Positions 1 to 5,679 of a stretch of DNA of 7,237 bases are shown piece after piece. Every line of letters begins with the position of its first letter. Within the stretch, counting starts at the first letter, position 1. The notes under the pieces were generated by a model that searched no databases, was not told where the DNA came from, and worked only from the letters and a program-made list of their open reading frames with translations. Position numbers and translations under genes: made by a program. The stretch lies in the NCBI GenBank assembly GCA_902797565.1, contig CADBTO010000011.1, positions 1 through 7,237 on the forward strand, written 5' to 3'. The stretch is from an uncultured Lachnospiraceae bacterium. Lineage in GTDB: Bacteria > Bacillota > Clostridia > Lachnospirales > Lachnospiraceae.

Positions 1-42
1 GCAGTATCGAGTGCTGATAAGCACACAAAGGAGTTCTTAAAT
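1..42 (+). repeat. Tail of a dispersed structured intergenic repeat, copy 1 (truncated by window edge)
   Basis: This is the right-hand end of an element whose fuller copy lies at 5539-5667. Seen directly: GTATCG at 4-9, a hairpin with stem GTGCT/AGCAC and loop GATA at 11-24, and the 19-nt core CACAAAGGAGTTCTTAAAT at 24-42. The core is identical to 5649-5667, and GTATCG starts exactly 20 nt before it in both copies. The core contains AAGGAG (28-33), placed 10 nt before the purD ATG, so the element appears to supply the purD ribosome binding site. The rest of the element lies left of the window. Its role is unknown; it may be a mobile repeat or a structured 5' leader. Confidence 0.75.
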
Positions 43-43
43 C

Positions 44-1333
44 ATGAATAGCAAAGATAAGATAAACATTTTAGTGGTCGGAAGCGGCGGGCGGGAACAC
101 GCCATCTGCCTGGCGATTCAGAAGAGCAGCCGTGCGGGCAAGCTTTACTGCGCACCCGGTAATGCCGGTATTGCAGCGGTTGCAGAGTGCGTGGACATTG
201 GCGCGATGGAGTTTGAAAAGCTGGCGGATTTTGCACAGGAGAATGAGATCGGGCTGACCGTGGTGGGAATGGACGATCCGTTGGTGGGCGGAATCGTGGA
301 TGTATTTGAAGCGAGGGGCCTGCGGGTGTTTGGACCGCGGGCGAATGCGGCGATTTTGGAGGGCAGCAAGGCGTTTTCCAAGGAGCTGATGAAAAAATAC
401 GGCATCCCCACTGCGGCATATGAAACCTTTACGGATGCGGATGCCGCGCTGGCTTATCTGGAAAGCGCAAAACTTCCCATCGTATTGAAAGCGGATGGAC
501 TGGCACTGGGCAAGGGCGTGCTTATCTGCAATACACTGGAAGAGGCAAAGGAAGGTGTCCGGACGATCATGCTCGATAAAAAGTTTGGAGATGCCGGAAA
601 TACAATCGTGATCGAAGAATTTATGACTGGACGGGAAGTGTCTGTGTTGTCGTTCTGTGATGGGAAGTCAATCCAGATTATGAGTTCGGCACAGGATCAC
701 AAACGTGCCGGCGATGGGGACACCGGTCCAAACACAGGCGGTATGGGTACGTTTTCGCCGAGTCCGTTTTATACCGGAGAGGTGGATGCTTTTTGTCAAA
801 AGGAAATTTATGAAAAGACTGTGGCGGCGATGCAGAGCGAGGGGAGAGAGTACAAGGGTGTTATTTTCTTTGGACTGATGCTGACAGAAGAAGGCCCGAA
901 GGTACTCGAATACAACTGCCGCTTTGGCGATCCGGAGGCACAGGTCGTGCTGCCCCGCATGAAAAACGATATTGTGGAAGTTTTTGAAGCGTGTATTGAT
1001 GGGCGGCTTTCTGAACTCAAGATTGAATTTGAGGATAATGCGGCGGTTTGCGTGGTGCTTGCAAGTGAGGGCTATCCGGTGTCTTATGAGAAGGGATTTC
1101 CGATTTCCGGACTGGAACGATTTGACGAAAAACAGTACTTCTGCTTTCACGCCGGGACGAAATTTGGCGAGCAGGGCGAGATTCTTACGAATGGGGGCAG
1201 GGTTCTGGGCGTGACGGCGCTGGGATCGGATCTTTTGGCTGCGCGGAAAGAGGCATATGCCGCGACAGAGTGGGTACAGTTCGCGAACAAATACAAGCGC
1301 AGTGATATCGGGAAAGCACTGGAAGAGGTTTGA
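44..1333 (+). CDS. purD: Phosphoribosylamine--glycine ligase (GAR synthetase)
   Basis: This cytosolic enzyme joins glycine to 5-phosphoribosylamine using ATP, giving glycinamide ribonucleotide, the second step of de novo purine synthesis. The 429-residue product matches the usual PurD length of about 420-430. The N-terminal domain opens with GSGGREHA (residues 13-20). The ATP-grasp region carries VLKADGLALGKGV with Lys149, then PNTGGMG (229-235) and the metal/ATP-binding stretch NCRFGDPEAQ (291-300). The C-terminus ends normally in a KRSDIGKAL stretch, so the gene looks intact. AAGGAG at 28-33 lies 10 nt upstream of the ATG, and an in-frame TAA at 38-40 rules out a longer start. Other pur genes, if linked, lie left of the window. 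The DUF4250 gene follows at 51 nt on the same strand and may be cotranscribed. Confidence 0.97.
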   Translation: MNSKDKINILVVGSGGREHAICLAIQKSSRAGKLYCAPGNAGIAAVAECVDIGAMEFEKLADFAQENEIGLTVVGMDDPLVGGIVDVFEARGLRVFGPRANAAILEGSKAFSKELMKKYGIPTAAYETFTDADAALAYLESAKLPIVLKADGLALGKGVLICNTLEEAKEGVRTIMLDKKFGDAGNTIVIEEFMTGREVSVLSFCDGKSIQIMSSAQDHKRAGDGDTGPNTGGMGTFSPSPFYTGEVDAFCQKEIYEKTVAAMQSEGREYKGVIFFGLMLTEEGPKVLEYNCRFGDPEAQVVLPRMKNDIVEVFEACIDGRLSELKIEFEDNAAVCVVLASEGYPVSYEKGFPISGLERFDEKQYFCFHAGTKFGEQGEILTNGGRVLGVTALGSDLLAARKEAYAATEWVQFANKYKRSDIGKALEEV

Positions 1334-1392
1334 TGGAAGATCTGGCAGAAAGATGCCGGATGGATTTTGAGGATTTGAAGACTTATGTATGA
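1333..1392 (+). CDS. Possible 19-codon ORF bridging purD and the DUF4250 gene
   Basis: An ATG overlaps the last base of the purD stop codon (TGATG). It opens a 19-codon frame, MEDLAERCRMDFEDLKTYV, that ends with a TGA at 1390-1392, inside the first codons of the DUF4250 gene. A GAGG at 1325-1328 sits only 4 nt upstream of the ATG, which is short. The stop/start overlap at one end and the 8-nt overlap at the other would suit translational coupling of purD to the small downstream gene. No family is recognised. Chance is quite possible at this length. Confidence 0.2.
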   Translation: MEDLAERCRMDFEDLKTYV

Positions 1393-1564
1393 ATTGCCGA
1401 AGGATCCCGCATTGCTGTTATCCGTTGTGAATATGCAGCTGCGGGACAAGGAACCGAATCTTTCGATGCTGGCAGGAAAAATGGGCACGAGTGCCGAAGC
1501 CATCATTGAAAAACTCGGATCCATAGGATACCATTACAACGCTGAAAGCAACAGCTTTATTTGA
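1385..1564 (+). CDS. DUF4250 domain-containing small protein
   Basis: This is a 59-residue cytosolic protein with no signal peptide or membrane segment. It begins MYELPKDPALLLSVVNMQLR and ends with GYHYNAESNSFI. The LPKDP-x-LLS-x-VN-x-x-LRD opening and the closing EKLGSIGY-x-Y-(5 residues)-F pattern match what I know of DUF4250, a short helical family common in Clostridia with no established function. The middle (about residues 26-45) looks like two short helices, faintly reminiscent of a helix-turn-helix, but that is inference. The start is fixed by the family's usual N-terminus. A GAGG at 1369-1372 lies 12 nt upstream, a rather distant ribosome binding site, so coupling to purD translation is plausible. 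No U-tract terminator was seen after it. Confidence 0.8.
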   Translation: MYELPKDPALLLSVVNMQLRDKEPNLSMLAGKMGTSAEAIIEKLGSIGYHYNAESNSFI

Positions 1565-1568
1565 AAAC

Positions 1569-1672
1569 GGTGCGGGTCTGGCTTCGTGTGATCAGGAAAT
1601 CCCGGTGCGGGCCTGGCTTCGCGTGATCAGGAAATCCTGGTGTGGGTCTGGTTTAATGTGTCAGCAGATCCC
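1569..1672. repeat. Three imperfect 35-bp tandem repeats at the end of the ECF gene
   Basis: The units are 1569-1603, 1604-1638 and 1639-1672. The first two differ at three positions. The third is one base shorter and more divergent. Each begins GGTGYGGGYCTGG and ends near CAGSARATCC. The third unit includes the stop codon and last codons (RDLLTH) of the minus-strand ECF gene, so units 1 and 2 look like decayed duplicates of that gene's 3' end. Short inverted repeats occur within them, for example CCCG-GTG-CGGG at 1601-1610 and CAGG-AAAT-CCTG at 1628-1639. They might help end transcription of the convergent genes, but no U-tract follows them on either strand. Confidence 0.8.
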
Positions 1673-2273
1673 GGGTTTTTGCGTTCATTGAAGCGAATAG
1701 CGTGGTGGCGACCAGTATGCCAAAAGCGGACTGGATGCAGTTGAACGGCACGGCCAGCAAAGCAGCTGCAGGGTTGTACAAAAAACATTCAAAGACAAAA
1801 TATACAGATACCATGAGCGCCTCGGCCGCGATGCAAGCAAGGATCGTGCCGGGGCATTTGTGGCGGAGCATGTTCCGGAATGTGTCTGCCTTTGAGGGGA
1901 TCCTGGCCCCGGTCTCCATTGTTTGAAGGGAGGCCTGGCGGCTCTGGCTGCCGGCGGTTCCAAAAATGACATAGAATCTGCGGCAGAGCAGGCTGCAGGT
2001 GGCTGCGGCAGCAGCTTTTGCCAGAAATGTGGCCGGGGCATAGATGACATAGCCGCCCAGCAGGTCTGCGAGGGCAGATCCGATGCCGGCCGCGATACTG
2101 CCGTAAACGGGGCCGAGAAACAGGCCGGAGAGCAGCACCATGCCGTCTCCCGGATGGATGTAGCCGCCTGTGGGCAGCGGGATCTTGATGAAATAGGTCA
2201 GTACGAATGAAAGCGCCGCAAAAAGCGCGGCATGGACGATTTTTTTCGTGGTATTTTCGGTAGATGTGGTCAT
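1653..2273 (-). CDS. ECF transporter S component (substrate-binding membrane subunit)
   Basis: This 206-residue integral membrane protein is predicted to bind a small molecule, typically a vitamin or precursor, and to be energised by a shared EcfA/EcfA'/EcfT module encoded elsewhere. Hydrophobic segments lie near residues 12-30, 44-64, 66-95, 142-162 and 168-195. The stretch GGYIHPGDGMVLLSGLFLGP (36-55), followed by GSALADLLGGY (65-75) and APATFLAK (79-86), is characteristic of the riboflavin/HMP-type S-component superfamily. The late AAEALMVSVYF and PFNCIQ stretches also fit. A hydrophilic loop at about 105-141 is longer than I expect for the family. AAGGAGG (complement of 2280-2286) lies 6 nt upstream of the ATG. 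The gene is alone on its strand, convergent with purD-DUF4250 and divergent from malQ, with its own promoter. The substrate cannot be read from sequence. Confidence 0.85.
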   Translation of the reverse strand: MTTSTENTTKKIVHAALFAALSFVLTYFIKIPLPTGGYIHPGDGMVLLSGLFLGPVYGSIAAGIGSALADLLGGYVIYAPATFLAKAAAAATCSLLCRRFYVIFGTAGSQSRQASLQTMETGARIPSKADTFRNMLRHKCPGTILACIAAEALMVSVYFVFECFLYNPAAALLAVPFNCIQSAFGILVATTLFASMNAKTRDLLTH

Positions 2274-2313
2274 AAAGCACCTCCTTTTTGCTACACGGTT
2301 TTGGTTTCAAAGA

Positions 2314-2357
2314 TTTTGGCATGTTGTGTTCATTTTTTGCCAGCTGTGCCAAAAAAT
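2314..2357 (-). promoter_or_regulatory. Leader of the ECF gene with two mutually exclusive hairpins
   Basis: In the minus-strand transcript between the promoter and the ribosome binding site, UUUUGGCA (2354-2347) can pair perfectly with UGCCAAAA (2321-2314). The same bases also take part in a more local hairpin, 2357-2332, whose arms AUUUUUUG-G and C-CAAAAAAU give 8 pairs, one mismatch and two more pairs. The two folds cannot coexist. This layout could act as an attenuator or a sensor controlling the transporter. I could not match the leader to the preQ1, TPP or THF riboswitches from memory, so function is inference. Confidence 0.35.
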
Positions 2358-2366
2358 ATTCTTCGT

Positions 2367-2395
2367 ACCTTAACACAGGGGAAAGCTGTTGTCAA
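2367..2395 (-). promoter_or_regulatory. Sigma-A-type promoter for the ECF S-component gene
   Basis: Reading the minus strand, a perfect TTGACA (2395-2390) is followed after 17 nt by TAAGGT (2372-2367). TGT directly before the -10 makes it an extended -10 element. The -10 hexamer itself matches only 3 of 6 consensus bases, which the extended element may offset. Transcription would start near 2360, giving a leader of about 85 nt. Confidence 0.55.
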
Positions 2396-2454
2396 GGTGA
2401 AAATACATACGAATCCAGTAGGTATATGGATATGAAAACAGTGTGTTTCTTTTC

Positions 2455-2483
2455 TTGACAAGTATGGGAAGCTGTAGTATCAT
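2455..2483 (+). promoter_or_regulatory. Strong sigma-A-type promoter for malQ
   Basis: TTGACA (2455-2460), a 17-nt spacer and TATCAT (2478-2483, 5 of 6 consensus bases) precede malQ by about 40 nt. The predicted leader is only about 30 nt and contains the Shine-Dalgarno AAGGAG at 2509-2514. No LacI-type operator was recognised around it, so control by maltose or catabolite repression is not evident from sequence. Confidence 0.75.
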
Positions 2484-2522
2484 ATATTAACTTTAGGAAA
2501 AAATTTGGAAGGAGATCAGGTG

Positions 2523-4043
2523 ATGAAGAGAGAAAGCGGTATTTTGATGCCTGTTTTTTCATTGGCTTCGCGGTTTGGCATTGGATGCCTTTCCAAAGAA
2601 GCATATGATTTTGTTGATTTTCTGGAGCGGTCGGCGCAGGGTTACTGGCAGATCCTGCCGGTCGGGCCGACAGGGTTTGGAAATTCTCCGTACCAGCCAT
2701 TTTCTGCGTTTGCGGGGAATCCGTATTTTATCTCGCTGGATGCGTTGATCGAGGAAGGTCTGCTTCGGGAAGAAGAGGCGGCTGGGCTGGATTTTGGCGG
2801 CGATGCTGAAAAAGTGGATTACGGCGCGATGTATGAGAACCGGAAAAAGGCGCTCCAGGCTGCGTTTGCACGTTTTAAGGAACAGGGGGACAAGGCGCGG
2901 GAAGGCGAGCTGTCCTTTGAAAAATATAAGGAGAAAGAGGACTTCTGGCTTTCGGATTATGCGCTGTATGTGGCAATCAAAGAGGAAAACCAGGGGGCTT
3001 CGTGGCTGGACTGGGAGGATGGCCTGAGGCTTCGGGAGGCATCCGCGATGAAAGCGGCGAAGGAACGGCTTGCGGATGAGATCGAGTATGTCTGTTTCGT
3101 ACAATACAAGTTTGACCAGCAGTGGCGCAGGCTGCATAAATATGCGAAAACAAAGCAGGTGAAAATCATTGGAGATCTGCCGTTATATGTCGCGATGGAC
3201 AGCGCGGACAGCTGGTCACATCCGGAAGTATTCTGCTTTGACAAGGAGAAAAAGCCAACAATGGTTACGGGCTGCCCGCCGGACGCATTCTCTCCGACCG
3301 GCCAGCTTTGGGGAAATCCTGCTTATGATTGGGAGGCTCAGGAGAAGGAGGATTTCAGCTGGTGGGTACACCGGATCGCGCGGAATTATGAATGGTATGA
3401 CGTGATACGACTTGACCATTTCCACGGGTTTTCGGATTTCTATGGAATTAAATATGGCGAGGAGACAGCGGAGCACGGGAAGTCATATCCGGGACCGGGT
3501 ATGAAGCTGTTCAAGGCACTGGAGAAGGAATTGGGCGAGCTGCACATGATTGCTGAGGATCTGGGGACAAATACACCGGAGAATCAGAAGCTGCTGGCGG
3601 AGTCCGGTTTCCCCGGGATGAATGTACTGCAGTATGCGTTCACGAGTTGGGACAGCATCTATGTAAACCACAGGCACAATAAAAACTCTGTGGTCTATAC
3701 CGGCACGCATGACAATACGCCGACATTTGCATGGGCGCAGGAAATCAATGAAGGCCAGATGGGTTTTGCACGGCGTTATATCAATTCCAAAGAGGAATCC
3801 ACAGGTGGCTTTGTATGGGATATGATCCGGGAAGCATACCGTTCTGTTGCGGATTTGTGCGTGATTCCGCTGCAGGACTACCTCTGCAAGGGGAAAGAGG
3901 CGCGAATCAATACGCCGGGCGGCGCAGACGGGAACTGGGAGTGGCGTCTTCTGCCAAACTTCCTTTCGGAGGATCTGTCCCGCAGTATCCGGGAATTGGC
4001 GGAAACATACGGACGAGTTCCGGAAAAGTCCAGTGAAGCGTGA
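2523..4043 (+). CDS. malQ: 4-alpha-glucanotransferase (amylomaltase, GH77)
   Basis: This cytosolic disproportionating enzyme moves alpha-1,4-glucan chains between maltodextrins and releases glucose, serving starch or maltose use and glycogen turnover. The 506-residue product has the compact bacterial GH77 length of about 500. The N-terminus shows SLASRFGIGCLSKEAYDFV and then QILPVGPTGFGNSPYQPFSA, both typical of the family. The three catalytic carboxylates are present: nucleophile Asp298 in RLDHFHGF, acid/base Glu345 in IAEDLG, and Asp397 in TGTHDN. The family loop PPDAFSPTGQLWGNPAYDW is also seen. I chose the ATG at 2523 because AAGGAG (2509-2514) lies 8 nt upstream; an earlier in-frame TTG at 2505 overlaps that site. 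It has its own strong promoter and appears monocistronic. No glycogen or maltose transport genes are beside it. Confidence 0.97.
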   Translation: MKRESGILMPVFSLASRFGIGCLSKEAYDFVDFLERSAQGYWQILPVGPTGFGNSPYQPFSAFAGNPYFISLDALIEEGLLREEEAAGLDFGGDAEKVDYGAMYENRKKALQAAFARFKEQGDKAREGELSFEKYKEKEDFWLSDYALYVAIKEENQGASWLDWEDGLRLREASAMKAAKERLADEIEYVCFVQYKFDQQWRRLHKYAKTKQVKIIGDLPLYVAMDSADSWSHPEVFCFDKEKKPTMVTGCPPDAFSPTGQLWGNPAYDWEAQEKEDFSWWVHRIARNYEWYDVIRLDHFHGFSDFYGIKYGEETAEHGKSYPGPGMKLFKALEKELGELHMIAEDLGTNTPENQKLLAESGFPGMNVLQYAFTSWDSIYVNHRHNKNSVVYTGTHDNTPTFAWAQEINEGQMGFARRYINSKEESTGGFVWDMIREAYRSVADLCVIPLQDYLCKGKEARINTPGGADGNWEWRLLPNFLSEDLSRSIRELAETYGRVPEKSSEA

Positions 4044-4081
4044 TCTTCCTCGATTTTTTTGAAAAACACAGGTTGGAAGGA

Positions 4082-4110
4082 TTGCACTTTCTGTGCGTCT
4101 GTAGTAGAAT
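4082..4110 (+). promoter_or_regulatory. Probable promoter for the CapA-family gene
   Basis: TTGCAC (4082-4087), a 17-nt spacer and TAGAAT (4105-4110, 5 of 6 consensus bases) lie in the 90-nt gap after malQ. Transcription would start near 4117, leaving a leader of about 17 nt with GAGG at 4123-4126 as ribosome binding site. The -35 is weak (3 of 6), so some expression may come from malQ read-through; no clear terminator separates the genes. Confidence 0.5.
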
Positions 4111-4133
4111 GGGGCAATAGTTGAGGTGTCATA

Positions 4134-5522
4134 GTGATTTTTCCGGAAGAGAAGCGGCGGGTCGTGTTGATCCGTTCGAATAAAATCGATTATCAAAAAA
4201 AGATCCGGCAAAGGCGCAGGATCGTCCTGGTGGTTTCGCTGGTGGTGGTCGCCGTACTGGCTCTGGTGTTTGGCATTTTTCGGGTGGATCGCCCGATCGT
4301 GGCATTTGTTACGGAAATGAAGGAAAATGCAGCGAAGAGAGCGGCGGAAAAACAGCAGCAGAAGGCGGAAGAACAGGCAAAGCTGGCGGAGCAGGAAAAA
4401 CTGAAGACGGCGGAGAATGAGCAGGGTTCAGGAGATTCGACGGACTCCGGGGAAACCGATGGAACGGGTAACGCAGGAGCCGATAGTGGGATAGAGCCGG
4501 ATGGAAGCAAAGACGCAGGGACGCAGGATGGAGGTGTGGCCGCCAAAACGCAGGAAAAGCCAAAGCCAAAAAAGAAAGCGGTGAAAAAGAATGAAATCCT
4601 GGTTGCCGGGGACGTGCTGCTGTCTGAGTGCATTACCGGGAATTATGATTCGGGTGGGATCCAGAATGTTTTGTCAAAGGATCTTCGCACGCGTGTCAAG
4701 CAGGCGAAAGCGTTTGCAATCAATGAGGAATTCCCTTTTTCTACCAGAGGCGTGAAGGGTTCTGAGAATGACAAGACGTTCCGCGTGGATCCGAAGTATG
4801 TTTCTATTTTGAAGGATATGGGCGTGGATGTTGCCGGGCTTGGGAATAACCATGTCCTGGATTATGGCAGGGATGCGCTGACAGATACGTTCACCACGCT
4901 GGATGATGCGGGGATCGGGTATACCGGTGCCGGGCCTTCGATCGAAAGGTCCCGTGAGTGTATCAAGATGACGGTCGGCGGGAAGACGATTGGTTTCCTG
5001 GCGACCAGCCACGTTATCCCGGTGGTAGGATGGAATATAAAAAATGCGCAGCCGGGCATCTTCACGACCTATGATGCCAAGCAGATTCTGGATGATATCC
5101 GGGCGGCAAAGGAAAGCTGCGATTATGTCTTTGTATGCGTACACTGGGGCAGGGAAGGGAAGGAAACACTGGAAAGCTATATGCAGACGCTTGCGCACCA
5201 GTATGTCGATGCGGGTGCGGATGGCGTGTTTGGTGCGCATTCCCATTTGCTGCAGGCAGTGGAGTACTACAAAGACGCGCCGATCTTTTATGGCCTGGGA
5301 GATTTTATTTATGAAGACACGACGCAGCGTGCAGCGCTGGCGTGTATGACGGTAAAAAAAGATGGAGGCCTGGAAGCGTCGATCATTCCGGTCAGTGCGG
5401 AAGGCGGGAAGACCTCGATCATCGAGAAGGGCGAAGCGAGCCGCGGAGTCTATGACCACATCCAGGGGCTGGCACCTTCCAATGTGAATATTTCAGATGA
5501 TGGCGTTGTGACAGCAAAATAA
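4134..5522 (+). CDS. Membrane-anchored CapA-family protein (PGA_cap metallophosphatase fold)
   Basis: This 462-residue protein has a basic cytoplasmic N-terminus (1-29), one membrane segment (about 30-49), a charged Glu/Ala/Lys/Gln stretch likely to be helical or coiled coil (60-97), an acidic Gly/Asp/Ser linker (97-135) and a Lys/Pro-rich hinge (138-152). The extracellular CapA domain follows from about 153. It keeps the family's metal-site-like motifs: VAGDVLLSE (Asp160), GLGNNHVLDYG (Asn239, His240), VHWGREG (His337), GAHSHLLQ (His369, His371) and GLGDFIYE (Asp390). CapA proteins are named for poly-gamma-glutamate capsule synthesis or export, but no capB or capC lies here and many clostridial homologues stand alone. 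A role in the cell envelope is therefore inference. The GTG start is supported by GAGG 7 nt upstream; TTG at 4167 is an alternative. Confidence 0.88.
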   Translation: MIFPEEKRRVVLIRSNKIDYQKKIRQRRRIVLVVSLVVVAVLALVFGIFRVDRPIVAFVTEMKENAAKRAAEKQQQKAEEQAKLAEQEKLKTAENEQGSGDSTDSGETDGTGNAGADSGIEPDGSKDAGTQDGGVAAKTQEKPKPKKKAVKKNEILVAGDVLLSECITGNYDSGGIQNVLSKDLRTRVKQAKAFAINEEFPFSTRGVKGSENDKTFRVDPKYVSILKDMGVDVAGLGNNHVLDYGRDALTDTFTTLDDAGIGYTGAGPSIERSRECIKMTVGGKTIGFLATSHVIPVVGWNIKNAQPGIFTTYDAKQILDDIRAAKESCDYVFVCVHWGREGKETLESYMQTLAHQYVDAGADGVFGAHSHLLQAVEYYKDAPIFYGLGDFIYEDTTQRAALACMTVKKDGGLEASIIPVSAEGGKTSIIEKGEASRGVYDHIQGLAPSNVNISDDGVVTAK

Positions 5523-5538
5523 ATGCGCTTGATCGCCA

Positions 5539-5667
5539 GACGGAGTGAGGTTCGGAGCGAAGCGACGCATCCTCACGCAGTCACAGGAGATGTATCATTC
5601 TTCGGCGAAGCCGAATAATGAAAGCTCGGTATCGCAAATCGAAGAGCGCACAAAGGAGTTCTTAAAT
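5539..5667 (+). repeat. Dispersed structured intergenic repeat, copy 2, upstream of pta
   Basis: Almost the whole capA-pta gap is a chain of three predicted hairpins followed by a 19-nt core. Hairpin 1 (5539-5582) has stem GAC/GTC, a symmetric internal loop, and GTGAGG/CCTCAC. Hairpin 2 (5596-5620) has TTCGGC-GAA-GCCGAA flanked by CATT/AATG. Hairpin 3 (5624-5646) has GCTC/GAGC with an inner TCG/CGA. GTATCG at 5629-5634 and the core at 5649-5667 match bases 4-9 and 24-42 with identical spacing. The core again carries AAGGAG (5653-5658), but here pta has a second, better-placed site just after it. The left boundary is uncertain and may reach 5523. The element could be a REP/MITE-like repeat or an RNA leader motif. 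Confidence 0.75.
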
Positions 5668-5679
5668 AAGGAGGACAAA

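Noticed and set aside
668..1150. Long minus-strand ORF inside purD (160 codons)
   Set aside because: Its translation has no recognisable family and it is antisense to an intact, well-supported purD; such shadows are common in GC-rich coding DNA.
1333..1564. Frameshifted continuation of purD or a broken gene between purD and DUF4250
   Set aside because: PurD ends with the usual C-terminal motif and normal length, and DUF4250 starts at its family N-terminus, so no broken gene is needed.
1569..1672. CRISPR array
   Set aside because: The units are directly abutting imperfect tandem repeats with no spacers, and no cas genes are nearby.
2307..2333. 8-codon upstream ORF (MNTTCQNL) in the ECF leader
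   Set aside because: No ribosome binding site precedes it and there is no run of regulatory codons, so a leader-peptide attenuator is not supported.
2505..2522. Earlier TTG start for malQ, adding six residues
   Set aside because: It overlaps the Shine-Dalgarno sequence itself, while the ATG at 2523 has AAGGAG at 8 nt.
4044..4080. T-rich stretch after malQ as an intrinsic terminator
   Set aside because: There is a run of seven T, but no stable stem directly before it.
3483..4211. Minus-strand ORF of 242 codons over malQ and the malQ-capA gap
   Set aside because: No family resemblance, no convincing ribosome binding site, and it lies opposite conserved malQ motifs and covers the capA promoter.
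4674..5459. Minus-strand ORF of 261 codons inside the CapA gene
   Set aside because: Opposite the conserved CapA motifs; the translation is Arg/Ile-rich with no recognisable domain.
5523..5618. 31-codon ORF starting right after the CapA stop (TAA-ATG)
   Set aside because: It lies within the repeat and its hairpins, has no Shine-Dalgarno sequence of note, and looks like chance translation of the repeat.
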